Source of the DNA: Tetrahymena elliotti 4EA
Lineage: Eukaryota; Ciliophora; Oligohymenophorea; Hymenostomatida; Tetrahymenidae
Reading direction: 5' to 3'
Length of the DNA: 41,342 nt
Assembly (NCBI GenBank): GCA_000231825.2
Contig: JH720348.1
Coordinates: forward strand, 415,596-456,937
Shown: positions 12,142 to 23,616 of the stretch, one piece after another
Numbering within the stretch: position 1 is the first letter of the stretch
How the letters are laid out: each line of letters starts with the position of its first letter
Position numbers and translations under genes: made by a program
Notes under the pieces: generated by a model
Seen by the model: only the letters and a program-made list of their open reading frames with translations
Told to the model about the DNA's origin: nothing
Databases searched by the model: none

Positions 12142-13053
12142 CTTTTGTTCAATTTATATCATAATTTATAATACTGTTTTATTCTTTTTAGTTATTTCTT
12201 TTATATCAAAAAAAAAAAAAAAAAAAATGAATTTTGCGTTTTAATTTATTTTCAAAATAAATTATTTCAAATTAAGTAATTTGTTCTGGTCAAAATAATT
12301 ACTAGAAAGTTTATATTAGCGCAAATTTCAAAAGTGTCAAATATTTTTATATTTTTAAATTACTTCAAAATAAACTTAAAATTAAAGAAAGACCAAATAT
12401 TAAAATACCTAAAGGCAGTTGACTTTAATAAGAAGAAATCTTCTGAAAACATTTGATTAATTTTATAGTAATTCTTTCATTAATAAATAATTAATTGTTT
12501 AAATTTTAGTAATTCAATTGATAATTAATTATTCACGTTTTAGAAGTTAATTAACAATTAATAATTAGCAAAAATATTTTTTACTTTTAGAGAAATTAAA
12601 ATAAAAAACACATTTAATATGTAACTAAATAGATTTCAAATTAAAATATATGAAAGAGAAAATAAAAATAAGTAAAATGTATATTTATTCAATTAATATT
12701 AATTGAATTTCATTGGAGTTCATTTGAAGATATTTTTATGATAAATTATAAAAATTAACTAATTTTTCTTTATAAGCATAATTGATCCTTAATCACTATC
12801 TAATTTCTTAAAATTGTAAGATAAAATGAATTTCAATAATTATTTTGTTGACAAAAATTTTAAGAATAAAACCTATAACTATGATAACATTTATATTAAT
12901 ATCTTTATTAAATGAATGATAATTAAATGAATTTCAAAATAGTTAGTTTGAGGATACTAATTAATAAATTAGATTGATTTTGATAATGCTAACTCTTCTT
13001 AATATTTTTGATAGATCCTAAATTAATACAAAGGTAATTTTGGAATAGTAGAA
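12142..13053. other. Spacer with a poly(A) run
   Basis: It contains an uninterrupted A20 run at 12208-12227, about 65 nt after the stop of the upstream gene. Near 12915-13020 there is a short open stretch (motif FEDTNQQIRL) that could be a 5' exon of the next gene, but I could not join it by a clean splice. Otherwise nothing seen. Confidence 0.45.
12208..12227 (+). repeat. A20 homopolymer run
   Basis: Twenty consecutive A residues shortly downstream of the 9037-12141 gene. It is the longest homopolymer I noticed in the window and sits where the 3' UTR would be. Confidence 0.9.
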
Positions 13054-14176
13054 ATGAGTAAAGAAGAAAAATAAACAAAGAAACAATCAAATGTAAGCAA
13101 AGTTAAATCTCTGCTGAAAGGGAATACTGATTAAGAGATTCTAAATTCAATATTGCATTAATTTTTGGGAAAATAGTAGATAATAGAGCAAGAATGTCCT
13201 ACGTAATTTAGAATTGAATTAATTGAACAAATTAGAATTAAATTATTTAATCACCTAAAAATATTTTTTTAAAATAAATTAATACAGAAGAAAAGAAGAT
13301 TTTGAAAAGATAATTCTGTATATGGGTTAGGCTTTGCAATGCTTGGAAATAATAGATTTGAATGAAACTTTTAGGAAAAAGAAATTTACTTTTAAAGCAA
13401 ATAGCTTATTATAAAATACATCGCTATAGGATAAAATGGATGTAAAAATTACAAGAAGATTTGAAAATTACATGACAGAAATTTAGAAAAGAATGTAAAA
13501 TGATAATTAATAGCTTTAATATTATGAATGACTAAATTTTCTTCTTGTTTTTATTTATTAATTAATTAGAGCTAAGTATGAAAGTTATTCAGAGTTCATT
13601 AAAAAGCATTTTGAATAAGTAGAACAATTATTACAAGAAATAGAATCTAAGTCAATTTTAACTTAGTTGCTTAATCTAGAAGTAATTCTTTTCCATTAAT
13701 ATTTTTTTATACCTAAATATAATTCTTTATCTTTAAATATAAAAGATAGATGAACCAAAATACAATAACGAAGATGAAAATAGCTTATCAGAAGAATAAA
13801 TAAAACCAAAAGGTCAAAAAAATGATAAAAAAGATTAAAATAATTAGAAGAAAGATTCTAAAGATAACAAAAGTGAAGATCAAGGAGAAAGTGAAGAGTT
13901 AAAGCAATTAAAAAAGAATATAAATAAAGAAATGAACAAATTGTGTTCAATAGAAGAGGAATATTTTACTAAATTGGAACTTATTTTAGACATTAAAAAT
14001 AATTTTACTCCTTTCAATTCTGATGTAAATATTTCCTTCTGCATTTTCTTTTACATTTCTGATCATCTTGATCAATTTTTTTTAAGATAAAATTTAATTT
14101 ATTTGATCAATAATAGCTTCAAGCATCTCTGTTTATTTTCAAAAATAATTTCATTTATTATCAATCATTTTTTTGA
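13054..14176 (+). CDS. Unrecognised 278-residue protein, five exons
   Basis: Exons 13054-13202, 13288-13494, 13570-13681, 13746-14024 and 14087-14176; introns 62-85 nt, all GT...AG with consistent phases. The total is 279 codons including TGA 14174-14176. The N-terminus is Lys/Gln-rich. A helical middle (about 50-155) includes FEKIILYMGQALQCLEI and YSEFIKKHFEQVEQLLQEI. A charged, Lys/Asp/Glu-rich linker follows (about 160-205), and then an acidic-to-hydrophobic end with EEEYFTKLELILDIKNNF and NLFDQQQLQASLFIF. No domain recognised; the helical pattern suggests a scaffold or adaptor. Exon 5 is the least certain, since reading through intron 4 also stays open for a while. The ATG follows an in-frame TGA with no earlier Met. 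Confidence 0.65.
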
Positions 14177-14271
14177 TTTTGCATTTATTACTATTTTTAA
14201 ATTTTCATAATCATAAAAATATTTGTATTTGATTGATCACCTAAAAAAAACTTAAGATAAAATTTAATTTA
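14083..14271 (+). repeat. Short direct repeat around the last exon
   Basis: The 19-mer taagataaaatttaattta occurs at the intron 4/exon 5 junction (about 14083) and again about 170 bp later (about 14252), in the 3' flank. It suggests a local duplication. Confidence 0.55.
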
Positions 14272-14951
14272 CAGAGAGAGATTGATTGATAATATTAATA
14301 GAATGTTATTTTAAGAAATTTTCCTAATTTTATGCATTAATAAAAGGATATGAGGATAGAGTATTGGAAGAAGAGAGTAGGAATAGAAATTTGAAATGAA
14401 TGAATGAGTGTAGGATACTTTACAAAAATAGTTTAGATGCATATATTAAAATAACCCTTTGAGTTAATATGTTTGAAGTTATAAAAGAAAAAATGAGATA
14501 TAAAATAGATTTTTCTATGATATAAAATAAATTGAGATGACAAAATAAGTGAGAAAAAACAATAAGTTGATAGAATAAACACAAATGAAGAATGAATTAT
14601 ATAAGTAGATAGATAATAATAGTATTGTATTATTTTTTATTGATACATTTGTAATTTGGTAAGATAGGTAGGTAGGTAGGTAAGTAAGTAATATAGGGTT
14701 TAAGAAATTAAAATTAGATTTTATTTAATACTTTTGAAAAGGTTATTTTAATTATTTTTTATTTATTATTAAATAAATAATCTTATTTTCATTCGTTCGT
14801 TTTTTATATACTTTTTTAGCTTTTTATTCATCATTTTTTTTGTTTTTTATTGTTTGTGTTAACTAAATATTTTCAAATAAGGATTGTTTTTTCTTTCTTT
14901 CATTCATTCATTACTTTACTTTTGTTGTTCATATTAACTTAGTAATGGTTT
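14177..14951. other. Spacer between convergent genes
   Basis: No gene. It has a TAGG microsatellite (about 14661-14690), a TGAA run near 14393-14408 and ATTC/TTCA runs near 14900-14915. Confidence 0.5.
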
Positions 14952-17558
14952 TCAAATCAATCCTGCTTTTCTTTGGTGCCATAGTTGAATTATTACTGAT
15001 TGTAACTCAGGAGGATAATTATTAGCCTCTAGGAAATTTTGGAGATCTTATTCTTCATCAAATAGATCCACCATTTCTATAAGCTAATTGAGAATCATTT
15101 AATCTTGAATTTGTTATTAGTTACTATATTACACAGGTTGATTATTTGGGTAGTTTTAAATACCTTGTTATTAATTATTTTAAAAAATTATCTATCCAGG
15201 TTGTTGATTATATAATGGGGGAGCATATCCTTGTTATTGTTGTGGATTATATTATGGAGGAATATATCCTTATTGAGCTGGAACTATTTATTCGTTGGGG
15301 CGTTCTTCTTCACCCCCGCTCTCCTCTGCAAAGTTAAATCTGCAGAGAGGACAAGTCATGTTAACTTTAAGCCAAGACATAATGCAATCTTTATGAAAGT
15401 GATGTAACTCATTGCATGGAAGAATAGTGATTTATTCATCAATTACATAATCCATTCTACAAATAGTACATTCTGTATCTCCTTAAACTTTTCCAACTTA
15501 AAATTTTACATTTTTGAAATTTTAAAATATCTATTTTCTCTTTCTTTTCTTCTTGCAATTCTAGTAAACCATATATGGAAAATAGATAAACAATGCTAAA
15601 GGCAAAACTAATTAATATTTCATTAAAAAAAATTTAATTAAAATACAAATTTAATTTTTTTATAAAAGATTTTTCAATTATATCTTCCTTTGTAAATTCA
15701 AATTCTTTATTGACTGATCAGCATTATTTTGATTAATTTCTTATCTATTCGATTATTATTCATTGAGTATTTGATTCTTTAAGTATGTATTAGATTCTTT
15801 TTAATTGAGTATTTTTTTATTCATTACTTTATTCAATTTTATTTACTCTTTCAAATAATTTTTTTGGAATTTCAAAAAAGGAATTTAATCAAAATTAATT
15901 TTTGTAGAAAAGATTAAGAAAATATATGTCTGATTGTAAATTGAAATCTTTTAATTGACTGATCAGCATTTATATAATTCATTAATTGATTAATTTCTTG
16001 GGTATTTAATTAATTGATTGAGTAGTTGATTAGTTATTTATCTATTAGATTCTTTTTAATTGAATATTTTATTCATTCTTTCATTTAATATTCTATTTTA
16101 CTCTTTCAAATATTTTTTTTTAGAAATGCCAAAAAAAAAAGGAAATTGTTGAAAATTAGTTTTTTTTTTACTTAAAAAATAAAAGCAAAAATAGATTAAT
16201 AAATTTATTTATGATTTGCTCTTTCAACAATGAATTTAGCTTTATAATTTAGAAATGTCAAGCTATGAACTTTTTTAAAATTAGTATAATATCTAAATTG
16301 CTTTTCATTAAAATAATAACTCTGAAATTTCAAGTTGAATTGATTTAAATAAAATAATAGTTTTATTAACTAATTTATAATTTAAACTCCGAACTTATTT
16401 ATTTGCTTTGCGAATCAATCCAATCTAACTAAAATGAGAAGCAACAATTTTAATTTTTGTGGATGGATTTAAATTATTGTGAATAGATAGAGGGATTTTA
16501 ATAAAATAAATAAAGTATTTACCAATAGCGATAATGAGAATCAAATCAAAAATTTATCTATTGCATGCAATGACGAAAATAATAGAAAGATAAACCCACC
16601 AGGTGAGGGCATAATCACATGCTTGGGATGGAGTTTAGTTATAGTTGTTAGAAATCCAAATTTAGAAGTAACTTCCACTAAAGAAAACAACTAAACCATA
16701 GATAACATAGGCCAAAGTGACAAGAGATTTAAGATAGTAAGCCCACTTTAAAAATGAAGTTCTCTTATAATAATAATCAAGAAATTGTTTGTCAAGTGAA
16801 CGACGAATTTATGTTCTTTATCTGTCTGAGTAATTTTGTTCATATTCTCTTTGGCGGTCTTCATTATCTTGAGGAGAACGAAACTCGCCTAATTTTTAAC
16901 AAATATCAAGCTTATATGAGGATGAATAAAATTATGTAAAGACCATAAAATGATAAACAGCCTTTGCAAAAAAATAAAAGCCCCATTGATAATTCCAATA
17001 TTGGAGATCAGACATTTCATCACAGCGCTTACTATATACTAATTAAGATAAACCTCCCATACCAGCATCACAAAGTATAGCAGACAATATAAAAATTCTA
17101 TTATCATTAAATATGGATATGAATAACTTAGACATTTAATAATCAGAATAATCAATCATTTCTTCAACATTTTCATTTTCATCTTCATATTCTTCTTCTT
17201 CATATTAATTTGCATTTTCTTCCTAATTATTTATTTAATCATATATAATCTAGTTTTCTCCTCTTCCTAAAAGCCCATTTTACTAAACCAAACCACTTCC
17301 ATTAGAATCTCCTCCAACAATGCAGCTCACTGCGTGTCTTTAATTTACTACTGCATTATGATCATTATGATTGTTGTTAATGTTGACACTATTGGAATTA
17401 AGTTCTAAAATTGAATTAGTATTCTTATTCCCCAACTGAGTATGTTATTATTAAGGTAAATCTAAAGATGTATATGCTCTTCTTGCCCTTTATTAGTTTG
17501 CTTCTACTTCGACATTCAACAAAGGAGATCTAAATTAATTTTCTGCATGATCGTCCAT
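14952..17558 (-). CDS. Multi-pass membrane RING-H2 protein (probable E3 ubiquitin ligase)
   Basis: Two exons, 16523-17558 and 14952-15607, joined across a 915-nt intron, give 563 residues. Residues 1-140 are hydrophilic and acidic with a run of Glu near 115. Hydrophobic segments follow at roughly 185-205, 265-290, 310-330 and 335-361, the last formed exactly across the splice (LILIIAI joined to [10 protein letters not shown]). A basic KKKRKRK stop-transfer follows. The RING-H2 is complete: C392-x2-C395, C410, H414, H417, C420, C431-x2-C434, with [12 protein letters not shown] and TCPLC. A Gln/Pro/Tyr-rich tail ends in a short helical segment. The order of membrane helices, short basic linker and C-terminal RING matches the plant/protist family of At1g12760-type RING proteins. 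Those transfer ubiquitin from E2 enzymes at membranes. Without the splice, each half would look like a separate protein. Confidence 0.85.
15676..16165. repeat. Tandem duplication of about 250 bp inside the RING gene intron
   Basis: Copy 1 (about 15676-15890) and copy 2 (about 15922-16150) share the ordered blocks gactgatcagcatt (15712 and 15957), gattaatttctt, attagattctttttaattga and tactctttcaaat (15844 and 16099). The offset grows from 245 to 255 bp, so the copies have since gained small indels. The whole duplication lies inside the 15608-16522 intron. Confidence 0.8.
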
Positions 17559-20386
17559 AACTAAACTTAAAATTAACTTAGTTTCAACAAAAAATTTAAG
17601 CTGATTTTCTTTCTTTTTTTGAAAGTTTTACAGATAGCTGTATATTAATTTATTTTTTGCTTAACAAGCACTTTAATCTATTGTGATAAACAAATTTCTG
17701 CAATCAATTATTGAAAAAAAAAAATTGCCTAATCAAAAATTAATTAGCTAATTAATTATTAACTAATATAATTCCTTTTCATCTATTTTAATCAAATCAA
17801 CCTGAGCAGCACCTTAACCGAATTCATTCATTCATTCATCTATTCATTGTATATTGTATTGAAATGCATTTATTCATTTTCAGCATGATTTATTTATTCA
17901 TTAATTCACCTATTTCATCAACTTTAAGATTTCTTTCACTTAATTAAATTTGGTTTCGTTCGTCTTCCTACATTCTGACATCTTTCGTTTTGAAAAATAT
18001 TATTCAGCTTATTTTGTTACATTATGAATTGTAATTTTATCCACCTACTTTTTGCAATCAGTCTATATAAATATTTATTTAGAATATTTATCTTTATTTT
18101 ATCTCCTTCTTATTTCTTGTAAATTAATCCCAATTTCAACAATACATGCAAAGGCATATATTATTCAATTTTGTCTTATTGCTAATATTATTAAATCTAA
18201 TTTTAACTTAGAAAAATAAAATAGTCACTAGAATTTTATTATCCTATTAATTGACTAAATTATTTATTCTCTATCTTTAGGAATATATTTCCTTAAAGTG
18301 TTTGTAAATATTCTTAATGCTATTCAAAATATGTTACTTACATAAGAAAAAAAGAAAGTAAATAAAGTTGCTTTAAATCCAAAAATATTTAACTTTAATA
18401 TTCATTTGAATAAGAAAATAGTGTAATTTAATAGTCATTTGGAACATTTTTGATCATTTTTAAGAATATTCCTCAAATTTTACCAAAATTTTAATTATAA
18501 AATAGAAATAATAACAAGCTTAAAATCCAAGATAATAATAATATTTATTGATTAGTCTTCATTTTCTGCTTAATTGATAAAGCTTTTAATTATTATTTAT
18601 TTATTTGTTAGTTTTTTATCAATAAGCCCAAAAGAAGTATTTATCAAATTCTTAAAATAAAAATTAAAAATATTTTAGTTTTTAAGGAATTTGATTTTTT
18701 TAAACAGTATAGTTTAGTAGATATTAATGGTTAACTCACACTAACTATTGCCTTGTGTTAGCTTATGCTTATATTAATAAATATATTAGTTCTTTATTTT
18801 TGATAAAATTCAGTAATTTGAATTTAAACTTACTAATATGCTTTTATATTCAAATAATGCCAACTTCAATGCAAATTTTAAAAACATATTTTCAGAAAAG
18901 AGTCAAATTTTTTAAGAATGAAAAGGCCTTTAAAATAATAAGAGATTATTGTATTTGATCAGTATTTAATTATTGAATCTAATTGTGCCTCTTCTAATTA
19001 TTTTATTCGCTTTTTGAAAATATTTTAACTATTTCTCCAAAATTTAAGAGAAAATAAGAAAGTTAATATTAAATTTTAAAATTCAAGAATAAAGATGTCT
19101 TCAGGTATGAATGGATGGCCTTAGTGAAAAAAACAAGAAAAAAATTAAAAAAATCTAATAGATAATTTAAATTAATCTCTTTTTTTAAGAAATACGCCTT
19201 GAAAATTAGCTAAACTGAAATACAATTTACTATTTGCAATATTCGTTAGAAAGTAATCTACTTTAGAATTTTTTACAAAAAATGTATAAAATTAAAAAAA
19301 GTTTTAAACTTCTTAAAAAGCAATAAAATAAACATATAATAATTCTTTTTTAGTTTGAGAAGAAAATGAAAAAAATTAACAATTCACAAATTTATTGAAT
19401 TTTATGTAACCAGAAATAAAAAATTATTTAAGAAATTAATTTACAATTGTACCTAATACATAAAATAAAATATTAAACGACAGTAATTCTTTTTAAAGTG
19501 AGTAGGATTTATTTTTCAATTAAATTCTTTTACAAAAGAAACAAATGTCAATCTAAAATTTACTTATTTTTTTTGCAATTTAATTCAGAGATAAATTTAA
19601 CATAAATTCTAAAATAATTTTTATTTTAATAAAGAAAAAATGAAATACAACAAAAATAGGGGAAATAAATGAAAGGGATTAATCAATCAACAAATTTAAT
19701 AATTGAAGATCTAGAATAGTCTTTTGATTTTGAAGGCTTTAAATAACAGCCAGCTAATTAATAAGATTTTTATAAAAAAGAAAAAGTTGATGAATATAAA
19801 ATTTGAGATATGTATGATATTTCTTAAGCATAGTCAATTAATTTCTTTGCTTGTTTCTATTTTTGTAGTTTTGAAAATTTTGATAAAAAATTATGGGTAA
19901 TATTTGCATGCATTGTGCTTTACAAAATGAAAGTGAATTGAATGCATGAAAAAGAAATTTACATAGATTTGCAAGTAGGTTCAAGAAATGAATAAATAAT
20001 AAGTAGGTAAAGATGTATGTATGTATTAAAATGATTGATGCAATTAATTACTTTTGCATCTGATGAATGCAAAAATTTAGATAAAGCTAACATAAGAAAG
20101 CATTAAATCTTTGGTCGCATTTGATTGATTTTAGAGAAAGGAAATATATCAATAGATAAACAAACAAACTATGAGTGAATGATTTTTTGATTTTACATTT
20201 GATCTATTTATTTATCATGAGCATACATCATAAAGATAATGAACGATATTATTAATCATTAACCTAGAAAAAAAGTTAAAGATAATTAATATTAAATTAC
20301 AACTTAAAGTCTGCAGTAAACAAAAAAAGTAATTAATTAAAAAATATACATCAATAATAAAACAAAACCTAAATCAATAAATCAAC
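17559..20386. other. Long AT-rich spacer
   Basis: It contains ATTC microsatellites near 17822-17850 and many A/T runs. A 67-codon plus-strand ORF at 18755-18958 has no recognisable features and the composition of its surroundings, so I do not call it. The only candidate gene is the 45-codon ORF at 19669. Both flanking genes point away, so two promoters should be here. Confidence 0.45.
19669..19806 (+). CDS. Possible 45-residue protein
   Basis: ATG 19669 to TGA 19804-19806. It reads as a well-mixed acidic/amphipathic peptide including NLIIEDLEQSFDFEGFKQQP and a KKEKVDEYKI end. That looks protein-like compared with the simple-sequence translations around it. No homology recognised. It may be a genuine small protein, one exon of an undetected gene, or chance. 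No splice sites joining it to neighbours were clear; a T-rich stretch ending TTTTTGTAG at about 19868 follows. Confidence 0.35.
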
Positions 20387-22021
20387 ATGGAAATGGAACA
20401 CTTGTAGTCCAGTCCAAATTACTTCCCTTTTTCTAAAAAGAGTGAGAATTCTAGTTAAACACTGTCATTTATTGCAGCTGAAGATGCGAATGCTTATAGT
20501 AAGTAGGATTGGCTAAGCATAAATGGTTAGAAACAGCCTTTTAATCAATTAACGAAATAATAGTTTATTTAATTTGATTAGCTGACTAACGACAATAATT
20601 ACTCATAATAAGAGTAGTATCGAACATTTGCAAATTAAAACTAAGCATTGAATTATCAGTATTAGTGTTCTATTAATTCGAGTTCTGATACACTTTCTTC
20701 TTCGCAGTCTTATGAATGCAATTATAATGGTGGAGTTGCTAAATATAGTTAAGTGAATTAAGAAAATCGTAAGGGAAGTGGGGATAGCACTTCAGATTAA
20801 ATATAATAAGAAGTAGAAGATTAAATGAGAGTTGAGTATGATGATTATACAAATTAATCGTACGAATATCCATAATATAGTGAGGAAGAGGAGAGGATTG
20901 AATAGGAGAATAATCAATTGATGATTCAGCGCTTAAATAAACAGCAAACTTTTGTGTTTTCTATGGAATAGAAAGAAAATAGTGGAATAGAATTTAAATA
21001 TTTACCACTAAGTAAAAATTTAGCAGATGATAAAGAGTTTTACATGTACGGGGATATTATTCTAGAAAGGAGATACAGTCACAATGATGAGAAAGCAATC
21101 AATTCATTTTGTCATTGGAAATACATTAATAAGATTGAACAGACACCAAATTTTATTAAAATCCTTGCAAATAATAACAGCCCTTGCGCTGAAGATTTCA
21201 ACAGTGTGATTAAAATTTACAAATCTTATCAAAATAATGATATTTATTAGATTACTCAGCTTTTAGAAAAATTTAGCTAGATGTTTAAATATTTGAAGCA
21301 GGGTTTGTAGAAATAGGCTGAATATATTGAAATGTTTAGTAAGTATGAGCTTTTACTTTAAAGATAGCAGCTGTTTGAGCAACTTAGTGATGAATACCTG
21401 AATAAGATACCCTCTGATAAATTTTTCTTGGCAATTAAGAATCAGCCAAACTACAAAGAGGGATAATTGGAAGGTTCAAGGATATGCTTTTCAAGAAGTC
21501 TTCTCAAATTAGTAAATATGCCTGAAGAAAAGTTTATAAGCTTGATTTTGAGGAACAAAGCTCCTGAGTTTTTTGGGTGGCAAATAAGATTATTATTTTT
21601 AAATAATAAGCTAAATAAATTTACAAGAACATTTGATGATAAAGAGATGAATGAAGGCGATCTTTTAACAAGAGATGGTCTGAGAATACCATCCAAAGTG
21701 TAGAAAGAAATAATTAAATTTGATATAGATAAACTGATGCCACAATTAACATTGGAACCATTCTAAGAGTAGGTTGCTATTTACTATTTTGAAATTGATT
21801 AGAATACTCTCAATTAAATTAATTACATGAGAAGCAACTATTCAATAGAGGAGTTGAGCTATGAAGAAGAAGACTTCTATACTTATTCGTTGGAAACACA
21901 AGCATTCCTTGAGCTTTATTATTCAAACATCAACTCTTCATCAACAAAATATCAAAAGAAAAAATAAAACAAAAAGCCATCAGAATTTAAAGAAAATAAT
22001 TGTGATATTGATAAGGAATGA
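20387..22021 (+). CDS. Unrecognised 544-residue protein, possible PAS-like core
   Basis: Intronless, ATG 20387 to TGA 22019-22021. Residues 1 to about 190 are Gln/Asn/Ser/Tyr-rich with acidic runs, probably disordered. From about 200 the protein becomes globular, with an Arg/His-rich start (YGDIILERRYSHNDEKA). A long helical region follows (about 280-345, including QLLEKFSQMFKYLKQGLQKQ). Then comes SRICFSRSLLKLVNMPEEKF at about 365-385, followed by RNKAPEFFGW and a later DGLRIPS. The last pattern recalls a PAS fold of the kind at the C-end of some fungal regulators. This is a guess from motif spacing only. Codons include more G-ending and TTG forms than its neighbours. It converges with the MCM-like gene. 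Confidence 0.8.
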
Positions 22022-23616
22022 ACGAACGAATGAATGAAAATTAATTGACTAGCTTACTTACTTACAAATAGTTACATAGAAATAGTTAATAAATAAATTA
22101 ATACAAACACATGATAAAAGAAATTATTAAGAGTATTTCGTAGTTATTTGCGGATAATTAAGATATTCAAGAAACCTTGTTAGTCTCTCTTAATAAAAAA
22201 AACTTTTATAAATTACTAAAAATATTTGTCATAAACGATCAGTACCTTCTTTCTACTCATATTCAAATCCTTCTCTTTCTCAAGACTAATTTTAGTAAAT
22301 GAATTTTTCTAACCTTAATAAATATTCAATGTAATTTACAACTCTTAAATGACCCAAACAAACAAAATAAATAAATAAATTAATATCTAAGCAAACAAAA
22401 AAACAAATTTAAATTATTAAAATTTAAAGAGTTATATTAAAATTATTATTCAATAACAAAATTCAGTTAAAATAACTTCCCTTCCATAATTAAAAAAATC
22501 TCAAAGTTAGTATCTGCTTTATAATATACATACATCTGTAACCAACCAATCTTATTTTACACAAATTGTTAAACAAATCAAATATTCAATTCAAACTTTT
22601 ATCCTTTCACATTGCTACACAAATTTCTCTTTATATTAAAACAGATTTAGTTTTTTCAAATTTGAGAAAAAATATCCTTTTTAAACTAATAACAACAAAA
22701 ATAACGAAAAAATTATTATTATGAACATCAAAATTCAAATATTTTAATGAACAATTTGATTTCTAATTTTAATTATTAAATACATCAATAATATTTCATG
22801 CAAATTTATGCTCTGTTACAAATTATTATCCTTACAGCAAAAAGAATCTCTTAATTTTAATGATAAATTCATTTAATTTCAACATATAAAAGACAATATT
22901 TTATCCAAATGTTTATATGAACAAACAAACGATTTGAATAATTATTTAAATTAACATATCACTGAGGTAGTTATATATATCAGGACTAAAAAAGTAGAAA
23001 TATTTTTATAATCAATTTGAGTCCTCAAAGTATTATTTAAACTAAGAAATGAAGAAATTGTAATAAATATCAATATTTAATTAAGTTTCTCCTTGTTTCT
23101 TATTGATTCTGACAGCTCCTTAATTAAGATTACAGAGATAAATTTTAACTTTTGCTATTTAAATTTATATTTTACTAAATAAATATAAGATAAATTAACA
23201 AAATTTAGCCATTCATTTAATTTTTAGATAGCGAGATTAACTTTAAAAAATAGTCATTTAAAGGCAAAAGAAAATAAATAAGCTAATTTGTTTAATTGAT
23301 TTTTTATCAGAACTATTTAATTTTGTAAAAAAAGGTGAAAATAATTCGACAAAATTCGATGCAAAAAGATAAAGTATGAGAATATGATAATTTGATTACT
23401 GTTAATTAATAAAGAGAAAGACTAATTACAATATTAAATTAATCAATTAATACATCACTTTATTACATTTCTTTTTTCAAATCATAAATTTATTCGGTGT
23501 TTTCTTAAAAAGACAAAATCGAAATCTTTTGTTTTAGTCAATCAAATCAAATTAATCAATCAAGCGAATAAAGTGGATAAATACGTAGTTTGTTTGTTTG
23601 TTTGTTTTGTAGCTTC
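22022..23616. other. AT-rich spacer between convergent genes
   Basis: No gene, structured RNA or transposon remnant seen. It has AAAT/AACA microsatellites and, at 23588-23608, a (TTTG)n run immediately beyond the stop of the MCM-like gene. Confidence 0.5.
23588..23608. repeat. TTTG microsatellite
   Basis: Five perfect TTTG units adjoining the 3' end of the MCM-like gene. Confidence 0.85.

Noticed and set aside
12914..13053. Possible 5' exon of the 13054 gene
   Set aside because: The open stretch is protein-like but no GT...AG pair of reasonable size joins it in frame.
15146..15337. Plus-strand 63-codon ORF
   Set aside because: Antisense to the Gln/Pro-rich tail of the RING protein.
14952..15623. 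Separate short single-helix RING protein starting at ATG 15623
   Set aside because: The splice 16523/15607 gives one full helix and the family's known domain order, so the ATG lies at the end of the intron.
18755..18958. 67-codon plus-strand ORF
   Set aside because: No motif, composition like the surrounding spacer, and no splice partner found.
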